A program made the translations under genes and the position numbers. The notes under the pieces are model-generated. The model made no database searches, was not told the DNA's origin, and was given only the letters and a program-made list of their open reading frames with translations. Below are positions 1-8,935 of a DNA stretch of 32,380 nucleotides, in pieces. The number at the start of each line of letters is the position of its first letter. Position 1 is the first letter of the stretch. Source of the DNA: Synechococcus sp. AG-679-A04 (lineage in GTDB: Bacteria > Cyanobacteriota > Cyanobacteriia > PCC-6307 > Cyanobiaceae). The stretch covers positions 168,813-201,192 of the forward strand of contig QCUI01000001.1 of the NCBI GenBank assembly GCA_003210775.1, given 5' to 3'.

Positions 1-446
1 CATTCACCCTCGGATCCACGCACATTGCCGAGGTTGTAGAGGGCCGAGGCATCGCTGGGGTCTCTTTCTAAAATCCAGTCGTAATCGGCTGCGGCCTCAG
101 ACCAGCGCTGCAAAGCCTCTTCCGCAGTACCGCGATTGAGATGGGGGTCTGCGTCGTCGGGCGCGAGTTCCATGGAGCGGGTTTGATCGGCGATGGCTCC
201 CTCTGGATCACCCAGCATCAGGCGCACATTGCCGCGGTTACTCCAGGCCGCCGCGTCGGTAGGGGCGGTCTCTAAAACCTGATCCCAGAGCGGAAGTGCC
301 TGCTGCGGATCTCCGGCACGGCTGAGAGCAAGAGCACGATCGAACAGCTGAGGTAGCGCATCCAGCTCAGCGGCTTCTGCCGAGAAAGGGATCAGGAGGG
401 CCAGCACAGACAGGGACCAGCCGAACAGGAGTTCCTTCCACCTCAT
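1..446 (-). CDS. TPR-repeat protein with signal peptide (C-terminus outside window)
   Basis: The reading frame runs from an ATG at 446 to the left edge of the window, so only the first 148 residues are visible. Residues 1 to about 26 form a signal peptide: a short basic start, a hydrophobic core (LFGWSLSVLALLIPF) and a small-residue cleavage region (SAEAA). After it come tetratricopeptide repeats, seen as the recurring pattern of W/A-x-N-R-G-N/T, G-D-P-E-x-A-I-A-D and A-P-D-D-A. TPR domains bind partner proteins, and the signal peptide suggests an exported or periplasmic location, possibly thylakoid lumen. The gene follows ruvB on the same strand after 92 bases, so the two may be co-transcribed. 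The family is too general to assign a partner. It was read directly from the sequence. Confidence 0.85.
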   Translation of the reverse strand, partial: MRWKELLFGWSLSVLALLIPFSAEAAELDALPQLFDRALALSRAGDPQQALPLWDQVLETAPTDAAAWSNRGNVRLMLGDPEGAIADQTRSMELAPDDADPHLNRGTAEEALQRWSEAAADYDWILERDPSDASALYNLGNVRGSEGE

Positions 447-538
447 CTAAGCGGCTCCTGGTTGCTCGTTAAAAGCTCCGATAAGCGTATCGAGCTCGAC
501 TGGCTCAGTGAGAAGGCTGAGAGTTAAAAAAGTCAGTA

Positions 539-1603
539 TCAAGCTGCTGATAGGTGGTCACGACCCGCATCAGTCACCACCCGGCCACGCGGAGTGCGCT
601 GCAGGAAACCAAGCTGCAGCAGATACGGTTCAACCACTGATTCCAAGGTGGTGGGATCTTCTCCCAGGGCCGCTGCAAGCGTATCCAGTCCGGCGGGACC
701 GCCTCCATGGGATTGGAGCAGCAGCTCCAGCAGCCTGCGATCACTCGCGTCCAGGCCCCGGCCATCCACCCGATGCAAGGTGAGGGCTTCATCGACCAAT
801 GCACGGTCGATCGCTCCGGAGCAGTCCCGGACACAAGCCACATCTCGTACCCTGCGCAACAGTCGGTTGGCAATACGAGGCGTCCCCCTGCAGCGGAGTG
901 CAATCTCAGCGCAAGCTTCAGCCGTTAGATCGAGCTCGAGCAAACCCGCGGCTCGCTCCACAATCGACTGCAAGTCGTCCAAGCCGTAGAACTCAAGCCG
1001 TTGAATCAAGCCAAAGCGATCGCGCAGCGGTGAACTCAGCGCACCTGCGCGGGTTGTGGCACCGACCAGTGTGAACGGAGGTAATTCCAGTGCGCGAGTT
1101 CGAGCGGTACTTCCCTTGCCCACGGTGAGGTCGAGTCGACGATCCTCCATAGCCGGATAGAGCAACTCCTCGGCCACACGACTGAGTCGATGGATTTCAT
1201 CAATGAACAGCAGCTCCCGTGGCTGCAGATTCACCAGAAGACCAACAATGTCGCGGGGACGCTCTAAAGCGGGAGCACTGGTGATGCGGCATTTCACCCC
1301 CAGCTCCTCAGCCAACACCATGGCCATGGTCGTTTTGCCAAGACCGGGCGGGCCGTAGAGCAGCACATGATCGAGAGCATCACCGCGACCTAGCGCGGCT
1401 TGCACCGCAATGCCAAGCACCTGCTTGAGCTCACGCTGACCGATGTAGTCCTGCAGACACTTGGGCCTTAAGCCGTCGTCACGAGAAGTCAGCGCCGCTG
1501 GATCGAGATCGTCTCCTGGCTGCCGGGCTGCGTCGACCACCCGATTGGGCTCACGCTCCTTGCGTGGACGTGGGGATCCTGCGCTAGAGGAAACAATGGC
1601 CAT
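539..1603 (-). CDS. ruvB: Holliday junction DNA helicase subunit RuvB
   Basis: RuvB is the AAA+ motor that, with RuvA, drives branch migration of Holliday junctions during recombinational repair. The 354-residue protein has the expected order: Walker A (GPPGLGKTT), Walker B (LLFIDEIHR), sensor 1 ([10 protein letters not shown]), arginine finger region (LRDRFG) and the C-terminal winged-helix domain (about residues 270-354) that ends with the conserved [11 protein letters not shown]. The frame is open 44 codons further upstream, but that extension would run across the smpB leader and has no family character. The ATG at 1603 (protein start MAIVSSS) gives a normal length for the family with a short, low-complexity N-terminal tail. 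It lies head to head with smpB, with 64 bases between the chosen starts. The TPR gene follows on the same strand. Confidence 0.95.
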   Translation of the reverse strand: MAIVSSSAGSPRPRKEREPNRVVDAARQPGDDLDPAALTSRDDGLRPKCLQDYIGQRELKQVLGIAVQAALGRGDALDHVLLYGPPGLGKTTMAMVLAEELGVKCRITSAPALERPRDIVGLLVNLQPRELLFIDEIHRLSRVAEELLYPAMEDRRLDLTVGKGSTARTRALELPPFTLVGATTRAGALSSPLRDRFGLIQRLEFYGLDDLQSIVERAAGLLELDLTAEACAEIALRCRGTPRIANRLLRRVRDVACVRDCSGAIDRALVDEALTLHRVDGRGLDASDRRLLELLLQSHGGGPAGLDTLAAALGEDPTTLESVVEPYLLQLGFLQRTPRGRVVTDAGRDHLSAA

Positions 1604-1620
1604 GTGGGAAGAGTACCGAG

Positions 1621-1658
1621 CCCTGGATAGGGTCGGAGCATCAAGCGGCCGAAAGGCC
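1621..1658 (+). promoter_or_regulatory. Two small hairpins in the smpB leader
   Basis: Directly upstream of the smpB ATG are two perfect short inverted repeats. The first pairs ccct (1621-1624) with aggg (1629-1632) around ggat. The second pairs ggcc (1647-1650) with ggcc (1655-1658) around gaaa, a GNRA-type tetraloop, ending 9 bases before the start codon. No strong Shine-Dalgarno is visible, so the second hairpin could affect ribosome access. The structures are seen in the sequence; any regulatory role is inference, and four-base stems can occur by chance. Confidence 0.3.
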
Positions 1659-1667
1659 AAACAGGCA

Positions 1668-2162
1668 ATGGCCAAAGGTGGAGGCAAGAAAAACGCGGCG
1701 GCTCGAGCCGCGGCCAACCGCTTACTAGCCGACAACAGGCTGGCCAGGCATCAGTACGAGATCCTGGAAACGCTGGAAACCGGCATAGAACTGGTGGGCA
1801 CGGAGGTGAAATCCATCCGAGCCGGCCAGGCCAATCTCCGGGATGGTTTCTGCCTGATCCGCCACGGTGAAATGCAGCTGCACAACGTGCACATCTCACC
1901 GCACACCCATGCAAGCAGGTACTACAACCACGATCCGCTGCGAGTCCGAAGGTTGCTGGCCCACCGGCGCGAAATCGACAAATTGCGTGGGCAACTTGAT
2001 CAGAAAGGACTGACGCTGATCCCGCTCAACATGCACCTACAAGGGTCATGGATCAAGCTCACCATCGGTCTTGGGAAAGGGCGCAAGTTGCATGACAAGC
2101 GCGCTGCCGCAAAGGACAAACAAATCAAGAAAGAGACACGGGCTGCCATTGCCCGCTACTGA
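1668..2162 (+). CDS. smpB: SsrA (tmRNA)-binding protein SmpB
   Basis: SmpB binds tmRNA and brings it to stalled ribosomes for trans-translation. The protein is 164 residues, with the conserved SmpB core: [12 protein letters not shown], a [15 protein letters not shown] segment, NVHISPH, the FNHDPLRxRRLL-like segment (here [13 protein letters not shown]), [15 protein letters not shown], and the basic C-terminal tail ([10 protein letters not shown] then [11 protein letters not shown]) that enters the ribosomal mRNA channel. The start was set at the ATG at 1668 (MAKGGGKK), matching the usual N-terminus. The frame is open further upstream but that part overlaps ruvB. Its last 7 bases overlap the 3' end of the convergent kinase-like gene. 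Confidence 0.95.
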   Translation: MAKGGGKKNAAARAAANRLLADNRLARHQYEILETLETGIELVGTEVKSIRAGQANLRDGFCLIRHGEMQLHNVHISPHTHASRYYNHDPLRVRRLLAHRREIDKLRGQLDQKGLTLIPLNMHLQGSWIKLTIGLGKGRKLHDKRAAAKDKQIKKETRAAIARY

Positions 2163-4213
2163 CTGACCTCATTGGGCCCTGCAGTGGAATCAGGGGTGGA
2201 TTCGCCGGGCAATGCATTGGGTACGTCTGCCTCTTTAACAGGAGGATCCTCAGCACCTGCAGGCCGGGGGCCAGGAGGTTCCGGAAGCGCCTCGACAGGG
2301 CCCTCCGCCCCAGTGGCGGGATCGGGAATCGGGTTCAGGTCAACCTCTGGCAACGGCGTTGGTGCTGGTGCATCGGCACGGCAGGAGAGCGTTAGCAACC
2401 CGGAAGACACGCCATCGTTGGTGACCAGCACCTGTACAGGCGAGCCTGCCTCCACAGGCAGAGTCACGACGCGTAGTGGTCCGCGATCGGCAGCCACCTC
2501 CCCATTGGCGCCATACACAGTCATCTGCATCAAAGGCGTGCCGTTGATGCCCAACACCAGGCGGCGAGCAGCTGGGACCGAGATCGAGATCAGGCGTGCA
2601 CCGCCCGCGGACACACGACTCGATAACACCGTGGGCGCTTGCGAACGCGCTTTGACCTGCTCAATTCGCACATCCTCAAGGCTGCGCAATGCTGCGGCGA
2701 TCCACAACTGACGGAAAGGCTCAGGCGGCTTCACTCCTGGCGGCACACCCGGAAGCAACGCCTGTGCCGAAGCGCTGACCAGCTGCTCCACCACCTTGCT
2801 GTTCACACCCTGCGACACAAGGGCCTGGCGTTGCCTCTGCCAGTCGGCAGGTTTGAGCTGTCCCAGGCGACTGCGCAGCGCCGGCGGCAGTTGCTCCACT
2901 CTGGCCAGCCACTCCTCGGCGAGTTCATTCCAGACACTCCTCAAAGGGGCATCTTCAAGCGAGTCACTGGGCAGGCGACCGCCACGCTCCGGGAAACGGG
3001 CCATCAGGCTTGCATCCACCAACTGCAGAAACCAACTGCGATCGACCTGCAAAGCTCGCAGACGACTGAGCAATTGCTGTCGTTGATCCACCTCCGCCGG
3101 AGGAAGACTCGCGGAAGGGGAGCGACCGATCACATCGCGCTCCGTGGAGGGAGCACCAGCGGGGGGATTGCCGCGAGTGAGCAGAAACCAACCGATGGCT
3201 GTTCCCACCAGAGCCGAAACCAACAGTGCTCCAACAACGGGCCATAAGTGGCCTTCCGCCGCAAGCTGGCGCTGCTCTGCCGAAGGTCGGCGCCGGGCTT
3301 CCTGCCCTGACGAAGTGACAATCCTTGGCAAATCTGGAGAACCACTGACCACGGGCGGTGAGTCATCAGGCACCGCTGGAGCCAGAACCAGGGTGCGATC
3401 AGCCCTTGCCTGGGGACCAGTTGTTTCAGGCATCGTCACAGCCTGCAAAGCCTGAAGGGCATCAGCAGCCACCGCAAAGCGGCGTTCAGGCTGCTCTGAG
3501 AGCAACCGTTCCAACACCTCCCCGTAGGCAGGTTCCAAGTCGAGATCGTTGGGGAGCTGCCAAGCCTGTGCATCAGCCTGCAACAGCTGCGCAGGAGGAC
3601 GGCCAGTGAGCAGGGTCAGAGCCGACACTCCAAGGCCATGCAAATCCATCCAGGCCGCCGCAGGGTCCTGCCGGACCTGGGCGCGTGGCGCAAAGGCCGG
3701 TGACGCTGCAGTCAGAGGCTGCTGGCCGCAGCGCTGCAGCAACCCAAAATCCAACAACACAGGCAGACAATCCTGATCGCGCCGCAGCAGATTGCGGGGA
3801 TTGATATCGCCATGGACCAGCTCCTGACCATGCAGCACCGCAAGGGGTGGCAGAAGCTGCCTCATCAAGAGCAGCACCTCTCCTGAGCCAAACACCAATT
3901 GACGCTGGAGGCGTTGATTCTGGATCTGGCTCAGGCTTGAGCCCTCCTGCCACTCACGCACCAGCCATAGGCAGCCCTGTCCCTCAAGTAGCCCTCCAAA
4001 GCGTGGAATCTGGGGATGCAGGAGTAACTGCATTGATGGCCACAGACGGCGAAAGCGATCCTGAGTCGCCTGCTCGTTGAGTTGCCGCAACGCAACGGGT
4101 GCATCGCCAGCCAGCTGATCAGCGGCACGCCAGAGAGTCCCCTGGGGATGGTCCGGATCAGAGGACAGACAACGGTCCAGGCGATACCGGTCGGCCAGCA
4201 ACGTGCCGATCAC
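2156..4213 (-). CDS. Membrane-anchored Ser/Thr kinase-like protein, ATP site degenerate
   Basis: Numbering from a GTG at 4213 (685 residues). Residues 1-260 have a protein-kinase fold: catalytic-loop motif HGDINPRN (134-141) and DFG (155-157) are intact. The glycine-rich loop is not recognisable, the VAIK lysine is replaced by arginine (VALR, R43), and the APE motif reads APR (175-177). Activity is therefore uncertain. A Pro-rich linker leads to one membrane segment (about 322-346), a helical region, a beta-rich domain (about 530-612) resembling pre-peptidase C-terminal domains, and an acidic, Pro-rich tail. The kinase part should be cytoplasmic and the rest periplasmic. An ATG at 4309 is also in frame, but it would overlap the divergent egtB start, and the extra 32 residues show no kinase homology. 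The 3' end overlaps smpB by 7 bases. Confidence 0.8.
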   Translation of the reverse strand: MIGTLLADRYRLDRCLSSDPDHPQGTLWRAADQLAGDAPVALRQLNEQATQDRFRRLWPSMQLLLHPQIPRFGGLLEGQGCLWLVREWQEGSSLSQIQNQRLQRQLVFGSGEVLLLMRQLLPPLAVLHGQELVHGDINPRNLLRRDQDCLPVLLDFGLLQRCGQQPLTAASPAFAPRAQVRQDPAAAWMDLHGLGVSALTLLTGRPPAQLLQADAQAWQLPNDLDLEPAYGEVLERLLSEQPERRFAVAADALQALQAVTMPETTGPQARADRTLVLAPAVPDDSPPVVSGSPDLPRIVTSSGQEARRRPSAEQRQLAAEGHLWPVVGALLVSALVGTAIGWFLLTRGNPPAGAPSTERDVIGRSPSASLPPAEVDQRQQLLSRLRALQVDRSWFLQLVDASLMARFPERGGRLPSDSLEDAPLRSVWNELAEEWLARVEQLPPALRSRLGQLKPADWQRQRQALVSQGVNSKVVEQLVSASAQALLPGVPPGVKPPEPFRQLWIAAALRSLEDVRIEQVKARSQAPTVLSSRVSAGGARLISISVPAARRLVLGINGTPLMQMTVYGANGEVAADRGPLRVVTLPVEAGSPVQVLVTNDGVSSGLLTLSCRADAPAPTPLPEVDLNPIPDPATGAEGPVEALPEPPGPRPAGAEDPPVKEADVPNALPGESTPDSTAGPNEVSQ

Positions 4214-4307
4214 AAAGGAGTTGCGATTTGGGCCGATGGTAGGGGCAGTCCTGCGCTGACACCCGAGGGGGATCCCACTAACGTCACCGCCAGCATGATT
4301 TCCCTCC

Positions 4308-5528
4308 ATGGCCTCCGGCTCACTCCTGAATCGACTGATGGAGGTGCGTCGTACCAGTGAGGCGTTGATTGAGCCCCTTCATACCGAAGACCTCAATCTG
4401 CAAGGCATGGCCGATGCCAGCCCACCCAAGTGGCACCTGGCTCACACCACCTGGTTCTTCGAAACCTTCGTGCTGAAGCCCCACCATCCCGACTATGTCC
4501 CCGCGGACCCTCGCTGGAGTTACCTGTTCAACTCCTATTACGACACTGTTGGTCCACGCCAGCCGCGACCTCAGCGAGGACTGCTTAGCCGTCCACCGAT
4601 GGATGAGGTTTCAGCCTGGCGGAAACGGGTGAATCTCGCTCTGGAACAGCTTTTGGAGCGCAATAGCGAAGCACCGTGGCTGGACCTGGTGGAACTGGGC
4701 CTTCACCATGAGCAGCAGCATCAGGAACTGATGCTGATGGACCTGCTGGATGGATTCAGCCGTCAACCACTCGAACCGGCCTATCGCAGCGACTGGTCTG
4801 AACCGTTTGATCCTCAACCCATCACAACAGCCCAAATGACAGGCACACAAAGGCATGGACCCTGGCTCAACTGCGGTGGGGGCCTAATGGAGGTGGGCCA
4901 CAGCGGTGATGCCTTCCACTTCGACAACGAAGGCCCGCGGCATCGAACCTGGCTGGAGCCCTTCAGCATTGCTGCTCGACTGGTGAGCAATGGTGCTTAC
5001 CGGTGCTTCATCGACGATGGCGGTTACCAGCGTCCTGAGCTCTGGATGAGCGAGGGCTGGGCAGAGCGCAGTCAGCGCAACTGGGATGCACCCCGATACT
5101 GGCGACGCGATCCCGACGGCGAAGGTCCCTGGCAGTGGGAGTTCACCCTCGCTGGCCGCTGCCCACTGGAGGATCACCTGCCCGTACGCCACCTCAGCTG
5201 GTTCGAAGCGGATGCCTATGCACGCTGGACCGGAGCTCGCCTGCCTAGCGAAGCGGAATGGGAGCTGGCCAGCTTTGAGCACGGTGAATCACTTCAACAG
5301 AGCCATGGCCAGCTGTGGCAATGGACCTCAAGCCCCTATCGCCCCTACCCGGGCTTTCAGGCTGCGGCGGGTGCTGTAGGCGAATACAACGGCAAATTTA
5401 TGACCTCGCAGTTCGTGCTGCGGGGCAGCAGCCGGCTCACACCGAGAGGTCATTCCCGCGACACTTATCGGAACTTTTTCACCCCGGCCAGCCGCTGGAT
5501 GGCGGCAGGTCTGCGCCTGGCCCAATGA
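4308..5528 (+). CDS. egtB: Ergothioneine biosynthesis sulfoxide synthase EgtB
   Basis: EgtB is the non-haem iron enzyme that joins hercynine (trimethylhistidine) to a cysteine-containing thiol with oxygen, the central step of ergothioneine synthesis. The 406-residue protein has the N-terminal DinB-like helical domain with KWHLAHTTWF (about 41-50) and the iron-binding HX3HXE motif (HEQQHQE, H134, H138, E140); H46 is the likely third histidine ligand. The C-terminal formylglycine-generating/sulfatase-modifying fold follows, with RLPSEAEWE, WQWTSSPY and the final RNFFTP and GLRLA. The ATG at 4308 gives an N-terminus normal for the family. The stop overlaps the egtD start by 4 bases (ATGA), indicating translational coupling. 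Whether the thiol donor is cysteine or gamma-glutamylcysteine cannot be read from the sequence. Confidence 0.92.
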   Translation: MASGSLLNRLMEVRRTSEALIEPLHTEDLNLQGMADASPPKWHLAHTTWFFETFVLKPHHPDYVPADPRWSYLFNSYYDTVGPRQPRPQRGLLSRPPMDEVSAWRKRVNLALEQLLERNSEAPWLDLVELGLHHEQQHQELMLMDLLDGFSRQPLEPAYRSDWSEPFDPQPITTAQMTGTQRHGPWLNCGGGLMEVGHSGDAFHFDNEGPRHRTWLEPFSIAARLVSNGAYRCFIDDGGYQRPELWMSEGWAERSQRNWDAPRYWRRDPDGEGPWQWEFTLAGRCPLEDHLPVRHLSWFEADAYARWTGARLPSEAEWELASFEHGESLQQSHGQLWQWTSSPYRPYPGFQAAAGAVGEYNGKFMTSQFVLRGSSRLTPRGHSRDTYRNFFTPASRWMAAGLRLAQ

Positions 5529-6496
5529 CAACCCAAACGTCTGCGCGTCCTCAGCTGATCGATCTGCATCCGCCCAGCGCGGACATGCATCGACTCGTGC
5601 AGGACGGTCTGCAACGCAATCCCCGCCAGCTACCAGCGTGGTTCCTATACGACAACGAGGGGTCGCGACTGTTTGATCAGATCTGCCAGCAACCGGAATA
5701 CAGCCTCACCCGAACGGAAATCGCCTTGCTGAAGTCATCAGCCGCGGACATGGCCCGTGCCATTGGATCAGGGGTAATCGTTGAATTCGGCGCAGGCAGC
5801 GCCCGCAAGGTGGGGCCACTGCTGGAGGCGATGCGCCCTTCCGCCTATGTGGCTCTCGACATCAGCGCGGACCACCTGGTCCAGTCAACGGCGGCACTTC
5901 AGGCCCAACATCCTCGGGTACCGATGCTGGGAATCTGTTGTGACCACAGTCAGCTTGATGCCCTTCCAGACCATCCGTTGATCCGTGGGACAAGGCGTGT
6001 GGGGTTCTTTCCAGGCAGTTCCCTCGGCAACTTCACTCGCGACGAGGCCATTGCACTGCTGCGCCGATTCAGGCGATTGCTCGATGGAGGCCCGCTTTTG
6101 CTGGGTCTTGACCAGCCCAAATCAAAGTCCAGGCTGGAGGCCGCCTACAACGATGCCGCAGGAATCTCCGCCGCCTTCGCCCATAACCTGCTGCAAAGAC
6201 TGAACAGTGATCTGAGCGCCGACTTCAATCCAGATCAATTCCGTTATGAGGCCGTCTGGCAGGAGACGGAGAGCCGTGTCCGCATGGCCCTGATCAGCGA
6301 ACGCCATCAGACGGTGTCGGTGGCTGCTGAGTCATGGACCTTCAGCGCAGGAGAACCACTTGTGACCGAATACAGCGTCAAGTACACAACGGAAATGGCC
6401 CGTGAACTGGCAAAAGACGCAGGCTGGTGCTGGTGTCGCCGCTGGCATGATCCTGCCGATGACCTCTCCCTGCACTGGCTGGAAGCGGCAGACTGA
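5525..6496 (+). CDS. egtD: L-histidine N-alpha-methyltransferase EgtD
   Basis: EgtD trimethylates histidine to hercynine using three S-adenosylmethionine molecules, the first step of ergothioneine synthesis. The 323-residue protein shows the EgtD pattern: LPAWFLYDNEGSRLFDQI and PEYSLTRTE near the N-terminus, the SAM-binding loop VEFGAGSARK, the acidic VALDIS strand end, the FFPGSSLGNF motif characteristic of EgtD, a substrate-side YNDAAGISAAF helix, and a C-terminal EYSVKYT. The start is the ATG at 5525, which overlaps the egtB stop as ATGA; the frame is open further upstream but only inside egtB. EgtB and EgtD together make a minimal ergothioneine pathway. The other steps (sulfoxide lyase, removal of glutamate if used) are not encoded nearby. 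Confidence 0.92.
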   Translation: MTTQTSARPQLIDLHPPSADMHRLVQDGLQRNPRQLPAWFLYDNEGSRLFDQICQQPEYSLTRTEIALLKSSAADMARAIGSGVIVEFGAGSARKVGPLLEAMRPSAYVALDISADHLVQSTAALQAQHPRVPMLGICCDHSQLDALPDHPLIRGTRRVGFFPGSSLGNFTRDEAIALLRRFRRLLDGGPLLLGLDQPKSKSRLEAAYNDAAGISAAFAHNLLQRLNSDLSADFNPDQFRYEAVWQETESRVRMALISERHQTVSVAAESWTFSAGEPLVTEYSVKYTTEMARELAKDAGWCWCRRWHDPADDLSLHWLEAAD

Positions 6497-6551
6497 GCAC
6501 AGACACGTTCAGCCCAGATTTCATCATGAGCAACGCTGGCAGGACTGACTG

Positions 6552-7037
6552 ATGTCGCCGACATGGCTAGATCAGCTTGAACAGAATCTGGAAGAGCGGT
6601 TGGATGCATTCCTGCGCTCCAATCCCGATCAAGACCTCCTGCTGCATGAACAGCATCTGCAGGATCGACAGCGCGATCTGAACAGCCGTCGCGATCTGAT
6701 GCAGATCCAGGCCAGAGACCTACGACGTCAACTGCTTTCACTCGCTGAACAGGTACAGGCCTGGGCAGAGCGCACCAGGAAGGCCCGCAAAGCCGGAGCC
6801 AATGACCTGGCATTGCGAGCTGAAAAGCATGTGACCAGCCTGATGGATCAGGGCAGGGATCTCTGGAGCGAACTGGATGAGCTGGGAGGGAATTTCCGAG
6901 ATCTGGATCAACAGATTTCCCGTCTCAATCAGAAGGCTTCACAACAACGAGGACATCGCAGCCTGGATGAAGACTGGGCCTTGTTTGAAGCCCACCAGGA
7001 GCTCGAGGAGCTGAGGCGTCGCCAGGGACTCAGCTGA
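6552..7037 (+). CDS. Coiled-coil protein next to egtBD, function unknown
   Basis: A 161-residue, highly charged and almost entirely helical protein. Heptad-like Leu spacing and runs of Arg, Gln and Glu extend through most of the length, predicting a long coiled coil; no signal peptide or membrane segment is seen. A GGNF break near residue 115 separates two helical parts. It starts 55 bases after egtD on the same strand with AGGA upstream of the ATG, so co-transcription is likely. I recall that protein families have been defined by their linkage to EgtB/EgtD in picocyanobacteria (named hercynine metabolism proteins) and this may be one, but I could not check it. The general architecture resembles PspA-like or scaffold coiled coils. 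No enzymatic motif is visible. Confidence 0.75.
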   Translation: MSPTWLDQLEQNLEERLDAFLRSNPDQDLLLHEQHLQDRQRDLNSRRDLMQIQARDLRRQLLSLAEQVQAWAERTRKARKAGANDLALRAEKHVTSLMDQGRDLWSELDELGGNFRDLDQQISRLNQKASQQRGHRSLDEDWALFEAHQELEELRRRQGLS

Positions 7038-7049
7038 TCCAGCGTGCAA

Positions 7050-7313
7050 TCAAGCCTTAGGAGCAGGAGGCTCGAGACTCACGTTCTCGGGCGGTGGGGT
7101 CGGATCAGGATCGGCAATCAGCATGTGCTGAAGCACGATCTCCGGACGCTCGCTGTCACGCCAGCGAATCCGATAGGCGGGCATCTTGGTGCCTCGACTG
7201 GTGGTCTGCTCAACCGGCTCCATCACCCAGCCGCGGCGGGAGCGCCCCTGGGGATTGCGCTTGACCACCGCATCGGCGTGCTTGAAGCGGAAACCTACGC
7301 GCTCACCACTCAT
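7050..7313 (-). CDS. Small conserved-looking basic protein (87 aa), unknown function
   Basis: The 87-residue product starts at an ATG at 7313 (MSGERVGFRFK). It looks like a compact beta-rich domain (VGFRFKHADAVV, GWVMEPVEQ, MPAYRIRWRD, EIVLQHMLI), followed by an acidic and proline-rich tail ending PPAPKA. The pattern of basic strands resembles small SH3- or KOW-like nucleic-acid or protein-binding domains, but this is only an impression. It lies 67 bases downstream of lysS on the same strand, and is convergent with the coiled-coil gene, with 12 bases between the stops. The frame is open 33 codons further upstream into lysS, but that extension is unlike a real N-terminus. It could belong either to the lysS operon or functionally to the ergothioneine block. 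Confidence 0.7.
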   Translation of the reverse strand: MSGERVGFRFKHADAVVKRNPQGRSRRGWVMEPVEQTTSRGTKMPAYRIRWRDSERPEIVLQHMLIADPDPTPPPENVSLEPPAPKA

Positions 7314-7380
7314 TGGAAAGGGAACATGCCACTGTGTTCCATTATCCACCCTGAGGGCACAAGGCAACCTCTCACCACAC

Positions 7381-8850
7381 TCAGACCTCGGGACGAAGCA
7401 GCGGGAAAGCAATCACATCGCGGATTGAAGGGCTGTCCGTGAGCAGCATCACCAATCGATCAATGCCGATGCCGAGGCCACCTGTCGGAGGCATACCCAC
7501 CTCCAGAGCATTGACGAAATCCTCATCCAAAGCCTGCGCTTCCAGATCGCCAGCGGCTTTGCGCTCTTGCTGTGTCTCCAGGCGCTGACGCTGATCCACA
7601 GGATCAGTGAGCTCACTGAAGGCATTGGCATGCTCTCTGCCGACGATGAACAGCTCAAAACGTTCGACCAACCCGGGCTTGCTGCGATGCGGACGAGCCA
7701 GAGGCGAAATCTCCAGGGGATAGTCCATTACGAACGTGGGCTGGATCAAGGTGGACTCCACAGCCTGTTCAAACGCCTCATTGAGAAGGCGTCCCACGGA
7801 ATCGGCCAGCGCAGGAACGTGCAGACCCTTGGCCTCCATGGCCGCTGCAGCATCCTCCCGAGTGCTGAAGCCGTGGAAATCAAGTCCGGTGGCGTCCTTC
7901 ACCAACTCATGCATGGTGGCCCGCCTCCAGGGAGGGGTCAGATCAATCTCCGTGCCTTGATAGGTGATGGTCTGACAACCGCAGACGTCCTGGCAGACAG
8001 CACTGATCATTTGTTCAGTGAGCTCCATCATCCCCAGGTAATCGGAGTAGGCCTGGTACACCTCAACTGTGGTGAATTCAGGGTTGTGTCGAGTGCTGAT
8101 GCCTTCATTGCGGAAGATCCTGCCGAGCTCGTACACACGCTCAAAGCCGCCCACAACCAGCCTCTTGAGGTGTAGTTCAGTAGCGATTCGCAATGTGAGC
8201 TGGAGGTCGAGAGCGTTGTGATGCGTTTCAAAGGGCCGCGCATCAGCACCACCAGGCTGACTCTGGAGAACGGGTGTCTCGATCTCCAGGAATTCGCGAT
8301 CATCCAACCAGCGACGGATGGCGCTCACTGTTAGTGCACGCCTGCGAAACGTTTCCCGCGACTGGGGGGTCACGATCAAGTCGAGATAGCGCTGTCGGTA
8401 TCGCTTTTCCACATCGGCAAGGCCATGCCACTTATCAGGCAACGGCTGCAGCGATTTGGTGAGCATGGTCCACTCGGCCACTTTCACCGAAAGCTCACCG
8501 CGATCGGTTCGGCGCAGGATTCCGCGAACACCGATCAGATCGCCTGCATCCACAAGCGCCGTGATCTTTGAAAAGGACTCGCCCAGAGTCGACTTCTCCA
8601 GAAACAGCTGGATCGTGCCGGTCTCATCAGACAGGGAGAAGAACGCAAGTTTGCCCATCACCCGTCGAGCCATCACTCGACCCGCGACCGCCACCTTGAG
8701 ATCCCGCTCTTCTCCGTTGGGAAGATCAGCGTGGACATTCTGCAACTGAGCCATCCGATCGGTTGGATCGAAATGGAGGGCATAGGGATCTAAACCCAGC
8801 TCCCTGAGGGCATTCGCCTTCTCCAAGCGGGTCTCTCGCAGTTCAGACAC
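7381..8850 (-). CDS. lysS: Lysyl-tRNA synthetase, class II
   Basis: This enzyme charges tRNA-Lys in the cytoplasm. The 489-residue protein has the N-terminal OB-fold anticodon-binding domain (about residues 50-150, with [19 protein letters not shown]) and the class II catalytic core. Visible signatures are [10 protein letters not shown], motif 2 with [18 protein letters not shown], the lysine-pocket region NAFSELTDP, and motif 3 [12 protein letters not shown]. Length and both ends agree with bacterial LysS. The ATG at 8850 gives the standard N-terminus ([19 protein letters not shown]). It lies 85 bases downstream of the response-regulator gene on the same strand, and the 87-residue protein gene follows. 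Confidence 0.96.
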   Translation of the reverse strand: MSELRETRLEKANALRELGLDPYALHFDPTDRMAQLQNVHADLPNGEERDLKVAVAGRVMARRVMGKLAFFSLSDETGTIQLFLEKSTLGESFSKITALVDAGDLIGVRGILRRTDRGELSVKVAEWTMLTKSLQPLPDKWHGLADVEKRYRQRYLDLIVTPQSRETFRRRALTVSAIRRWLDDREFLEIETPVLQSQPGGADARPFETHHNALDLQLTLRIATELHLKRLVVGGFERVYELGRIFRNEGISTRHNPEFTTVEVYQAYSDYLGMMELTEQMISAVCQDVCGCQTITYQGTEIDLTPPWRRATMHELVKDATGLDFHGFSTREDAAAAMEAKGLHVPALADSVGRLLNEAFEQAVESTLIQPTFVMDYPLEISPLARPHRSKPGLVERFELFIVGREHANAFSELTDPVDQRQRLETQQERKAAGDLEAQALDEDFVNALEVGMPPTGGLGIGIDRLVMLLTDSPSIRDVIAFPLLRPEV

Positions 8851-8935
8851 GGAAAAGAACTCACATGAGCGCCATCCTGCCGGTCAATGGTGCCCGCAAG
8901 CGACACAACAGCGTCAAAACGTCTGAAGGACGATC

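Noticed and set aside
1461-1667. Upstream extension of smpB (ATG codons at 1596 and 1602).
   Set aside because: The extension overlaps ruvB and its promoter, and SmpB homologues begin at MAKGG, which is the ATG at 1668.
2172-2711. Plus-strand ORF of 179 codons inside the kinase-like gene.
   Set aside because: It is a shadow of the opposite strand, rich in Ser/Gly/Thr, with no domain; the minus-strand gene has clear motifs.
4214-4309. ATG at 4309 as start of the kinase-like gene.
   Set aside because: It would overlap the divergent egtB start by 2 bases; the extra 32 residues have no kinase homology. It remains possible, however.
6526-6552. Tiny ORF (MSNAGRTD) just before the coiled-coil gene.
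   Set aside because: Eight codons are too few to distinguish from chance, although its TGA overlaps the next ATG.
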